Positions 57,514 through 64,000 of a stretch of DNA of 64,000 nucleotides are shown here, piece by piece. The notes beneath the pieces are model-generated. The model saw only the letters and a list, made by a program, of their open reading frames with translations. It was not told the DNA's origin and ran no database searches. Source of the stretch: Faecalibacterium hattorii (GTDB lineage: Bacteria; Bacillota; Clostridia; Oscillospirales; Ruminococcaceae); contig NZ_PRLC01000005.1 of the NCBI RefSeq assembly GCF_003287455.1, positions 1 to 64,000 on the forward strand, given 5' to 3'. A program made the translations under genes and the position numbers. Within the stretch, counting starts at the first letter, position 1; the number at the start of each line of letters is the position of its first letter.

Positions 57514-58539
57514 ATGAAAGTCGTTACTTTTGGCGAACTGATGGTTCGTCTGCAGCCGTTCAACTATGAGCGCTTCGTTCAGGCAAACAATCTGGAGTTT
57601 AGCTTCGGCGGCGGCGAGGCGAATGTCGCAGTTTCTCTGGCCAACTACGGTCTGGACGCTGCTTTCGTCACCAAGCTCCCCGCACACGCCATCGGTCAGG
57701 CAGCCGTCAACAGCCTGCGCCGTTACGGTGTTGACACCAGCATGATCACCCGCGGCGGCGATCGCGTTGGCATCTACTACAACGAGAAGGGCGCTTCTCA
57801 GCGCGGTTCCGTCTGCATCTACGACCGTGCCAACAGCGCCATCCAGCTGGCTCAGCCCTCCGACTTCGATTGGGACAAGATCTTCGAGGGTGTCGATTGG
57901 TTCCACTTCACCGGCATCACCCCGGCTCTGGGCCAGAACGTCGTCGAGATCTGCCTCGAAGCCTGCAAGGCTGCTAAGGCACACGGCGTGAAGATCAGCT
58001 GCGACCTGAACTACCGCGGCAAGCTGTGGACCCGTGAGCAGGCTCGTGCCGCTATGACCGAGCTGTGCCAGTACGTTGACGTCTGCATCTCCAACGAGGA
58101 GGATGCAAAGGACGTCTTCGGCATCGAGGCTGAGGCTACCGACATCTACGGCGGCAAGCTGAACGCTGAGGGCTACAAGAGCGTTGCAAAGCAGCTGGCT
58201 GACAAGTTCCACTTCGAGAAGGTCGCCATCACCCTGCGCGAGTCCCACAACGCTTCCGAGAACGGCTGGAGCGCTATGCTGTACGATGTCGCTTCCGACG
58301 AGTACTGCTTCTCCAAGAAGTACGAGCTGAAGATCATCGACCGCGTTGGCGGCGGCGACTCCTTCGGCGGCGGCCTGATCTACGCCCTGCTGACCGGCAA
58401 GAGCACGCAGGAGGCTGTTGAGTTCGCTGTGGCTGCTTCCGCTCTGAAGCACTCCATCGAGGGCGACTACAACATGATGACCGTTGCTGAGGTCGAGAAG
58501 CTGGCTGGCGGCGACGGTTCCGGCCGTATCCAGCGCTAA
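57514..58539 (+). CDS. kdgK: 2-keto-3-deoxygluconate kinase (PfkB family)
   Basis: Phosphorylates 2-keto-3-deoxygluconate to KDPG. 341 residues. The PfkB N-terminal signature is FGGGEANVAVSLANYGLDAA, substrate-side residues are around DRVGIYYNEKG, and the C-terminal ATP/anion hole motif is DRVGGGDSFGGGLIYALL with its catalytic Asp. AAAGGAG lies upstream of the ATG. It lies 91 nt after the aldolase and 19 nt before kduI, so at least kdgK-kduI is one operon. Confidence 0.92.
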   Translation: MKVVTFGELMVRLQPFNYERFVQANNLEFSFGGGEANVAVSLANYGLDAAFVTKLPAHAIGQAAVNSLRRYGVDTSMITRGGDRVGIYYNEKGASQRGSVCIYDRANSAIQLAQPSDFDWDKIFEGVDWFHFTGITPALGQNVVEICLEACKAAKAHGVKISCDLNYRGKLWTREQARAAMTELCQYVDVCISNEEDAKDVFGIEAEATDIYGGKLNAEGYKSVAKQLADKFHFEKVAITLRESHNASENGWSAMLYDVASDEYCFSKKYELKIIDRVGGGDSFGGGLIYALLTGKSTQEAVEFAVAASALKHSIEGDYNMMTVAEVEKLAGGDGSGRIQR

Positions 58540-58558
58540 GAGCAGGAGGGGATCCGAA

Positions 58559-59407
58559 ATGGATATCCGTTACTCCTGCAACCAGAAGGACTTCAAGCGC
58601 TATACCACCGAGGAAATGCGCGACGAGATGCTGATCACCGGCCTGTACAAGGCCGATGAGGTCGTGGCCGTTTACAGCCATGTGGACCGTATGGTCACGC
58701 TGGGCTGTATGCCGGTGCACGAGACCGTCTCCATCGACAAGGGCATCGACGTCTGGGCCAATTTCGGCACCCACTATTTCCTCGAACGCCGCGAGATCGG
58801 CATGTTCAACATCGGCAAGGATTCCACCGGCATCGTGGTGGCCGACGGTGTGGAGTACAAGCTGGGCTATAAGGACTGCCTGTACATCACCAAGGGCACC
58901 AAGGAAGTGACCTTCGCTTCCGCCGATCCGGAGCACCCCGCCAAGTTCTACATGGTGTCCGCTCCGGCACACTGCTCGTACGAGACCCGCCTGATCAAGA
59001 TGGCCGATGCAAACCATCGTCCTCTGGGCAGCGTCGAGACCTGCAACAAGCGCACCATCAATCAGTTCATCCACCCGGATGTCCTGAAGACCTGCCAGCT
59101 CAGCATGGGGATGACCGAACTGGAGCCGGGTTCCAACTGGAACACCATGCCCAGCCACACCCACGAGCGGCGGATGGAGATCTATACCTACTTTGAACTG
59201 CCGGAGGGGCAGGTGGTGTTCCATATGTGCGGCGAGCCTACTCAGACCCGCCACATCGTGATGCACAACGAGGATGCTGTCATCAGCCCCTCTTGGAGCA
59301 TCCACAGCGGCGTAGGCACCTCGAACTATACGTTTATCTGGGCAATGGGCGGCGAGAACATGGAGTTTGACGACATGGACAACATCGCTACCACTGACCT
59401 GCGCTAA
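58559..59407 (+). CDS. kduI: 5-dehydro-4-deoxy-D-glucuronate isomerase
   Basis: Zinc-dependent cupin isomerase converting 4-deoxy-5-keto-uronate from pectin or glycosaminoglycan breakdown to 2,5-diketo-3-deoxygluconate. 282 residues. The metal site is in MPSHTHERRMEIYTYFEL (His, His, Glu), with a further His near ISPSWSIHSGVGTSNYTFIW. The start ATG follows GCAGGAGGGG. A terminator separates it from kduD. Confidence 0.95.
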   Translation: MDIRYSCNQKDFKRYTTEEMRDEMLITGLYKADEVVAVYSHVDRMVTLGCMPVHETVSIDKGIDVWANFGTHYFLERREIGMFNIGKDSTGIVVADGVEYKLGYKDCLYITKGTKEVTFASADPEHPAKFYMVSAPAHCSYETRLIKMADANHRPLGSVETCNKRTINQFIHPDVLKTCQLSMGMTELEPGSNWNTMPSHTHERRMEIYTYFELPEGQVVFHMCGEPTQTRHIVMHNEDAVISPSWSIHSGVGTSNYTFIWAMGGENMEFDDMDNIATTDLR

Positions 59408-59421
59408 AAAGCACCCTGCAC

Positions 59422-59456
59422 AAGCCCCGTACCGGCTGCCCGGTATGGGGCTTTTT
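59422..59456 (+). terminator. Terminator after kduI
   Basis: AAGCCCCGTACCG and CGGTATGGGGCTT, followed by TTT. It lies 28 nt before kduD, so it may be attenuating rather than final. Confidence 0.85.
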
Positions 59457-59484
59457 GCTAAAAATTTAACTTGAGGAGGAAATT

Positions 59485-60285
59485 ATGAATCTTTCTGCAT
59501 TCGATCTGAAGGGCAAAGTCGCCCTCGTCACCGGCGGTGCCCACGGCATCGGTTTTTCCATCGCTGCGGGCATGGCCCAGTGCGGCGCGACGGTCTGCTT
59601 CAACTGCTCCAACGAGGGCAGCCTTGAAAAAGGCATCGCCGCCTACAAGGAAGCGGGCATCGACGCCCACGGCTACGTCGCTGACGTCACCGACGAAGCC
59701 GCCGTCAACGCTATGATCGCCAAGATCAAGGCAGAGGTGGGCCCCGTGGACATCCTCGTGAACAACGCAGGCCTGATGAAGCGGGTGCCCATGATTGAAA
59801 TGAGCCACGCCGACTTCCTGCGGGTCATCGACGTCCACGTCGGCGGTGCGTTCAACTGCTCCAAGGCCGTCCTGCCCGATATGATCGCCAAGCGCGAGGG
59901 CAAGATCATCAACATCTGCTCCATGATGAGCGAGCTGGGCCGCGAGACCGTCTCCGCTTACGCTGCTGCCAAGGGCGGCCTGAAGATGCTGACCAAGAAC
60001 ATCGCCTCCGAGTACGGTGAGTACAACATCCAGTGCAACGGCATGGGCCCCGGCTACATCGCCACCGCCCAGACCGCGCCCCTGCGCGAGATCCAGCCGG
60101 ACGGCAGCCGCCACCCCTTCGATCAGTTCATCACCGCCAAGACCCCTGCCGGCCGCTGGGGCGAGCCGGAGGACATGGTCGGCCCCTGCGTCTTCCTCGC
60201 CTCCCACGCTTCCGACTTCGTGAACGGCCAGATCCTCTACGCCGACGGCGGCATCCTCGCTTACATCGGCAAGCAGCCCAAGTAA
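59485..60285 (+). CDS. kduD: 2-keto-3-deoxygluconate oxidoreductase (SDR family)
   Basis: Short-chain dehydrogenase reducing 2,5-diketo-3-deoxygluconate to 2-keto-3-deoxygluconate after KduI. 266 residues. The nucleotide motif is VTGGAHGIGFSIAAGM, the structural motif NNAGLMKRVPM, and the catalytic Ser-Tyr-Lys lies in ICSMMSELG and SAYAAAKGGLKML. The C-terminus (ADGGILAYIGKQP) matches KduD or gluconate 5-dehydrogenase, which are close relatives; kduI next door favours KduD. GAGGAGG precedes the ATG. Confidence 0.9.
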   Translation: MNLSAFDLKGKVALVTGGAHGIGFSIAAGMAQCGATVCFNCSNEGSLEKGIAAYKEAGIDAHGYVADVTDEAAVNAMIAKIKAEVGPVDILVNNAGLMKRVPMIEMSHADFLRVIDVHVGGAFNCSKAVLPDMIAKREGKIINICSMMSELGRETVSAYAAAKGGLKMLTKNIASEYGEYNIQCNGMGPGYIATAQTAPLREIQPDGSRHPFDQFITAKTPAGRWGEPEDMVGPCVFLASHASDFVNGQILYADGGILAYIGKQPK

Positions 60286-60313
60286 GTTTTCCACTGAAAA
60301 CGCTGATAACGTG

Positions 60314-60354
60314 AAAAACAGCCCGTACAGTCTTGCACTGTACGGGCTGTTTTT
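60314..60354. terminator. Terminator of kduD
   Basis: AAAAACAGCCCGTACAG and CTGTACGGGCTGTTTTT form a 17 bp perfect stem, effective on both strands. Confidence 0.95.
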
Positions 60355-60359
60355 GTGGT

Positions 60360-61412
60360 TTAGGTTTTATCCATCAGATATTCAACTTTAGGTTTTGCGC
60401 CGGACTTCGCGGCTTCTGTGTACGAGATGTCCAGATACTTCAGCTCCTTGTTGCTGTCCAGAATGGCACCGCAGAGCGCCGAATCCACCCGTGCCTGATG
60501 GGTCAGGTTCAGCCACACCAGACTCTTCATCTGGGCCAGCGGGGTATAATCCAGCGTTTCATACGCCTTCTCGTCGCCCATGCTGGCACCCATATTCAGA
60601 TAACGGATGTTCGTCTGTACCAGCGGTTCCAAGCCGGGATATGTCGTCCCACTCGTCAGCCCCAGATAAGACAGCTGTTCCATCTGCGCCAGCGGTTCCA
60701 GCGAAACAAGCGTATCCACTGACAGACTCACCGAAGTCAAGGCCGGAAGCTTTCCCAGCGGCGTGAGATCCAACGTACCGCAGTTGCTCAGGGTCAGCGT
60801 CTGCAATGCCTGTAACTCTTCCAGCGGCGCAAGCGTCTCCGGTCTTGCATTGCCAATCGACAACATCTTCAAACCCTTACAGGCGCTCAGACCGGAAAGG
60901 TCGGTCAGCTCATCATACGGCTGCGAAGCGCTGTACGAAAAATACTGTAAGCTGTCGAAATGCTTCAGGTCGTTCAGTACGGACAGGCTCTGAAAGGCGG
61001 TTCCATTGTACAAATGCCGTACTTCCGGGTCCGTCTCCACCATCTCAAAGGTGAATGTATCCCCGCTGGTAGGCTGTTCCAATGCTACATCAAAGCCATC
61101 TGCGTTGCTTGCCCGCAAGACAAGCACTTGAATGTTCCACACATCGCTGTGCAGGATATCACCTTCCGGTTTATCCAGAACAAAGCGGACGTGGGCTTCC
61201 ATAGCAGGGTCTTCCCACTGGATGACATAATCTTCACCATGCTCGACGGTCTGTGAAGAGATTGCACTGTATCTTGCATCGACACCAGCTAAGGCCATTT
61301 CGTCCCGGCTGTCCGGCAGGGACGATGCCGAATTACTTGTTTTCGCTGCACAGGAGCAGAGGAGCAATAAACCCATGAACACAGCCAACAACGTTCCGAG
61401 TAGCTTTTTCAT
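60360..61412 (-). CDS. Leucine-rich-repeat lipoprotein
   Basis: 350-residue exported protein with a signal peptide and lipobox LLCSC (Cys about 21). After a beta-rich segment (~40-150) come five or six LRR-like units, e.g. GLKMLSIGNARPETLAPLEE, LQALQTLTLSNCGTLDLTPL, MEQLSYLGLTSGTTYPGLEP and MKSLVWLNLTHQARVDSALC. The spacing resembles bacterial internalin-like LRRs. The ATG has GGAGGGG upstream. The binding partner is unknown. It is convergent with kduD across a shared terminator. Confidence 0.82.
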   Translation of the reverse strand: MKKLLGTLLAVFMGLLLLCSCAAKTSNSASSLPDSRDEMALAGVDARYSAISSQTVEHGEDYVIQWEDPAMEAHVRFVLDKPEGDILHSDVWNIQVLVLRASNADGFDVALEQPTSGDTFTFEMVETDPEVRHLYNGTAFQSLSVLNDLKHFDSLQYFSYSASQPYDELTDLSGLSACKGLKMLSIGNARPETLAPLEELQALQTLTLSNCGTLDLTPLGKLPALTSVSLSVDTLVSLEPLAQMEQLSYLGLTSGTTYPGLEPLVQTNIRYLNMGASMGDEKAYETLDYTPLAQMKSLVWLNLTHQARVDSALCGAILDSNKELKYLDISYTEAAKSGAKPKVEYLMDKT

Positions 61413-61673
61413 AGGATACCCCTCCAATTTTTGCTACTTTAGCTTAAGTATACAGAGGATTTGTATATTGTCAATATATTATTTCAACATTTCGCATTTT
61501 ATTATAGTCTATTGTTGCATCAGAAACAAAAATTATTTTACTTTTCATACTTTTGTAAAGTATTACTTCTTGCTTTTCCGGTCGAACTGTGTATAATAGT
61601 TACTCGTGGGCAACTTTTCACACGAAGGTCTGCCCACGAAGGAATTTTTCACGAACAAGGAGAATACATCACT

Positions 61674-62153
61674 ATGAAACTGAAACATGCTGCTGTCGTG
61701 GCTGCTGCTCTGGCACTGGCCATCGGCATGACCGCTTGCGGTTCTTCTTCCTCTACCGCTTCTTCTGCTGCCTCTTCTGTGGCTTCCTCTGTGGCTTCCT
61801 CTGCTGCCGCTTCTTCCGAGGCTGCAAGCTCTGAGGCTGCTGTGGAGCCCGCTGAGTACACCGTGTACAACACCACCGGCACCAACGTCGCCGAGCTGTA
61901 CCTGTACGCTGTCGGTTCTGAGGACAAGGGCGAGAATCTGGCCGGTGAGGGTCTGGCAGACGGCGAGAGCGTCGTTCTGACCCTGCCGGAGGACGCAGAC
62001 ACCTCCGCTAAGTACGTTCTGGAGTTCACCACCGATGACGGCGCCACCCAGAGCTTCGAAACCCTGAGCTACGAGGTCACCCCCATCTCCCTGCTGAGCG
62101 TTGACGCTGCTGCAGGTGCTACCCCCATTGCTTTCGCTGCACCGGAGAAGTAA
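61674..62153 (+). CDS. Small Ser/Ala-rich lipoprotein
   Basis: 159 residues. Signal peptide with lipobox MTAC (Cys about 20), then a low-complexity Ser/Ala linker of ~35 residues built from repeated AASS and VASS units. A compact ~100-residue domain follows (EYTVYNTTGTNVAELYLYAV, LADGESVVLTLPEDADTSAK, YVLEFTTDDGATQSFETLSY). Cell-surface display is likely, function unknown. AAGGAG precedes the ATG. TTGCTT-N16-TATAAT (about 61571-61598) is the likely promoter. Confidence 0.82.
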   Translation: MKLKHAAVVAAALALAIGMTACGSSSSTASSAASSVASSVASSAAASSEAASSEAAVEPAEYTVYNTTGTNVAELYLYAVGSEDKGENLAGEGLADGESVVLTLPEDADTSAKYVLEFTTDDGATQSFETLSYEVTPISLLSVDAAAGATPIAFAAPEK

Positions 62154-62179
62154 TTTCTGCGGCAGAGCCGCAAATTAAA

Positions 62180-62243
62180 AATCCCCCGAAATCGGAAAAG
62201 CGTTTGTGCCGAATGGCACACCGCCCGATTTCGGGGGATTTTG
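62180..62243 (+). terminator. Terminator of the Ser/Ala-rich lipoprotein gene
   Basis: AATCCCCCGAAATCGG and CCGATTTCGGGGGATT form a 16 bp perfect stem with a long loop, followed by TTG. Confidence 0.8.
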
Positions 62244-62349
62244 TTCTACTTTGGGTTTATCAAGGGCGAGCAGCCCTTGATTCGTGCCCGCGCCTCGAAA
62301 AAGCGGCGCTTTTCTGGTTCTCTTTTGGCGCGCAAAAGAGAACCATCCA

Positions 62350-63231
62350 TCAGATCTTCTCGATGGTAATGGTCCACTCGCTCGTGAGGGCCTCATCGGG
62401 CTCCAGCACCTCGTGCTTGCCTTCCTCATTGACGCTGTTGGCCCAGCCGTTCCAAGGCTCCATGCAGACGAAGCTCTCGGCGTCCTGCTGCCAGAGCACG
62501 CCGTTGGTGAAGCTCTCGTCGGCGTCCACGGTCACCTTGTGGCCGTTGCCCTTGTCGGTGAAGGTCATGGGGAACTCCACGCCGGTCATCAGGCGGATGG
62601 AGTTGTCCGCGCCCTCCTTGCGGGTCAGGGTGATCTTTTCCGGGGCGGCGGGCTGCTCGCCCTTGGCGTTCTCGGAGCAGGTGGCGCACTTGATGTCAAA
62701 ATCCACATTCTCCAGCGCGGAAGCGGTGAAGTAGGGGTGGTAGCCGAAGCTGAAGGGCATCGGGACATCACCCTCGTTGATGACGGTCATACTGATGGAA
62801 GCGGTGGTGCCGTTCAGGTCGTAGTTCACCAGCAGGGTGAAGTCGAAGGGGTAGAGGAACTTGGTCAGCGGGGTGGACTCCAGAATAAGGGTCACGCCGT
62901 CGGGGCCGACACTCTCCACCTCCCATGCGCAGAGGTCCGCGAAGCCGTGGCACTCCATGGGGTAGGCCTTGCCGTCAAACAGGTGGACGCCGCCGTCCGG
63001 GTTGCCGCAGCTGGGGAAGAGCACCGGCACACCGAACCGGGGGCGGTTGCACTCGCTGAAGTTGGGGCGGCGGGTCCAGATGTACTCGTCGCCGTCGAGG
63101 GTGAAGCCGGTGATCATACCGCCGCGCTCCGGGGTGATGGTCAGGGCCGTCTTGGCAGCCGGGTCGGTGATGACGTACTGCTCGTAGCAGGCGCCGCCTT
63201 CGGTAACGTACTGGGTGGTGATCTGATTCAT
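62350..63231 (-). CDS. Aldose 1-epimerase family protein (galactose mutarotase-like)
   Basis: 293-residue beta-sandwich enzyme of the LacX-type branch, interconverting sugar anomers. Recognisable parts are ALTITPERGGMITGFTLDGD, RRPNFSECNRPRFGVPVLFP, CHGFADLCAWEVESVG (catalytic His region) and FSFGYHPYFTASALE. The catalytic Glu may lie in the C-terminal CMEPWNGWANSVNEEGKHEV. Its ATG overlaps the stop of the small upstream gene by 4 nt (ATGA). Substrate unknown; nearby uronate genes suggest sugar catabolism. Confidence 0.88.
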   Translation of the reverse strand: MNQITTQYVTEGGACYEQYVITDPAAKTALTITPERGGMITGFTLDGDEYIWTRRPNFSECNRPRFGVPVLFPSCGNPDGGVHLFDGKAYPMECHGFADLCAWEVESVGPDGVTLILESTPLTKFLYPFDFTLLVNYDLNGTTASISMTVINEGDVPMPFSFGYHPYFTASALENVDFDIKCATCSENAKGEQPAAPEKITLTRKEGADNSIRLMTGVEFPMTFTDKGNGHKVTVDADESFTNGVLWQQDAESFVCMEPWNGWANSVNEEGKHEVLEPDEALTSEWTITIEKI

Positions 63232-63389
63232 TTTAAGTCCTCCCTATTTTTCTGGCTTTCTGCCAGTTTTTTGAAATAGTAATCAACGCCATACCGGATG
63301 AAGTATTTTACAAGCCAAACTGCGCCATAGATGATCGCTGCATAAACCAGCAGTGTGATCAAGAGCATTCCTGTTGTATTTACTGCCAT
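63228..63389 (-). CDS. Small single-pass membrane protein, 53 residues
   Basis: MAVNTTG, then one hydrophobic helix (about 8-28, MLLITLLVYAAIIYGAVWLV), then a basic amphipathic tail (YFIRYGVDYYFKKLAESQKN). GGAAGG lies upstream of the ATG. The ATGA overlap with the epimerase gene supports it being translated. Function unknown. Confidence 0.65.
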   Translation of the reverse strand: MAVNTTGMLLITLLVYAAIIYGAVWLVKYFIRYGVDYYFKKLAESQKNREDLK

Positions 63390-63415
63390 AATAAAACTTC
63401 CTTCCTGTATTTTAC

Positions 63416-63460
63416 AAAAAGGCCGCCGTGCGCAAAACAAACGCACAGCAGCCTTTTTTA
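63416..63460 (-). terminator. Terminator of the altronate dehydratase gene
   Basis: GGCTGCTGTGCG and CGCACGGCGGCC pair (with one G-T) on the minus strand, followed by TTTTTG. Confidence 0.85.
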
Positions 63461-63461
63461 T

Positions 63462-64000
63462 TTATAACACGACGCCGTCCTTGAAGATGGAGATCTCACG
63501 GAAGCCGTGCTTCTCGGCCTTGGTCTGCTCGCCGCTGGCCACGCGGATGACCAGTTCCAACAGACCCTGTGCGGTCTCGTCGATGGTCTTCTCGCCGTCG
63601 GCGATGACGCCGGTGTTGTAATCGATCCAGCCGGACTTCTTGGTGGCCAGCGGGGTGTTGGTGGCGATCTTCAGGGTGGGAGCCGGGGCCGAGAACGGGG
63701 TGCCGCGGCCGGTGGAGAAGAGGATCATGTGGGCACCGGCAGCGGTCATGGCCGTAGCGGACACAAGGTCATTGCCGGGGCCGTAGAGCATGTTCAGGCC
63801 CTTGGTCACCACCGGGTCGCCGTAGCCGATGACGTCCATGATGGGGGCGGTGCCGCCCTTCTGGACGCAGCCGCAGCTCTTGTCCTCCAGCGTGGTGATG
63901 CCGCCCTGCTTGTTGCCCGGAGAGGGATTGTCGTAGACGACCTCATTGTGGCTGATGAAGTACTCCTTGAAGCCGTTGATCATCTTCTCCGCCTTCACAA
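63462..64000 (-). CDS. uxaA: Altronate dehydratase, large-domain C-terminus (partial)
   Basis: The gene continues past the right edge of the window, so only the last ~179 residues are visible. They match the C-terminal domain of altronate or galactarate dehydratases, which eliminate water from D-altronate to give 2-keto-3-deoxygluconate: LEDKSCGCVQKGGTAPIMDV (iron-ligand cysteines), GLNMLYGPGNDLVSATAMTA, ILFSTGRGTPFSAPAPTLKI and WIDYNTGVIADG. This links galacturonate degradation to KdgK and the KDPG aldolase encoded upstream. Galactarate dehydratase is the alternative. Confidence 0.85.
   Translation of the reverse strand, partial: VKAEKMINGFKEYFISHNEVVYDNPSPGNKQGGITTLEDKSCGCVQKGGTAPIMDVIGYGDPVVTKGLNMLYGPGNDLVSATAMTAAGAHMILFSTGRGTPFSAPAPTLKIATNTPLATKKSGWIDYNTGVIADGEKTIDETAQGLLELVIRVASGEQTKAEKHGFREISIFKDGVVL

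Overview
The window is one stretch of chromosome from a high-GC, gut-type Firmicute. Gene content (IreB, AcpS, a CIRCE-controlled clpB, KDPG and hexuronate catabolism, Rrf2 and GntR regulators), strong GC bias at third codon positions and short palindromic intergenic repeats of the 'CTCCCTC...GAGGGAG' kind suggest Faecalibacterium or a close Oscillospiraceae relative. That placement is an inference from gene content, not a search result. No phage, integrase, transposase or CRISPR array is visible, so most of the window is core genome.

Layout. 0-6 kb: CNNM-type membrane protein, clpB with a CIRCE operator, and a trigger-factor-like PPIase lipoprotein. 6-9 kb: a compact type I toxin-antitoxin-like locus, then a malic enzyme and two-subunit fumarase operon. 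9-14 kb: DtxR and Rrf2 regulators, cysK, dus, ireB, acpS and a solitary MazF-type toxin. 14-22 kb: a one-strand L-tartrate utilisation island (ttdA, ttdB, two DASS permeases, a DUF1847 protein, two GntR regulators) with a shared palindromic operator candidate. 22-29 kb: greA-lysS, an EF-G paralogue, dCMP deaminase, a decayed second toxin locus, argF and a VTT membrane protein. 29-38 kb: DnaQ-like exonuclease, HAD phosphatase, lrgAB, a GGDEF/HD-GYP pair, MATE exporter and bioY. 38-46 kb: an ECF sigma factor with a DUF4349 membrane partner, initiator tRNA, and an operon of LRR protein, vWA/metallopeptidase, MoxR ATPase and AEC transporter. 46-49.5 kb: FMN-binding protein, glnS and a ROK sugar kinase. 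49.7-64 kb: hexuronate catabolism (uxuB, uxuA, GntR, KDPG aldolase, kdgK, kduI, kduD, altronate dehydratase) mixed with an XRE-controlled lipoprotein gene and other lipoproteins.

How the genes work together. UxuB and UxuA convert fructuronate to 2-keto-3-deoxygluconate. KduI and KduD feed pectin-derived ketouronates into the same intermediate. KdgK and KDPG aldolase then yield pyruvate and glyceraldehyde 3-phosphate. TtdAB makes oxaloacetate from tartrate, and the malic enzyme/fumarase operon connects fumarate, malate and pyruvate.

The most unusual signal is a family of three loci (about 5.9-6.3, 11.4-11.5 and 27.4-27.7 kb). Each has a strong promoter driving a short RNA of about 95-115 nt that ends in the same kind of GATTGACCG...CGGTCAATC terminator. 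In the first locus the RNA converges on an intact gene for a 47-residue hydrophobic peptide. That gene's mRNA has a 5' hairpin with a GAAA loop and a sequestered ribosome binding site. In the second the toxin frame has lost its start, and in the third only the last few codons remain. I interpret these as a type I toxin-antitoxin family in three stages of decay. Other notable points are an apparent ACG start for lrgA, a 13-C tract upstream of an HD-GYP gene's promoter, palindromic repeats lodged inside terminator stems, and an AcpS with a 30-residue insertion.
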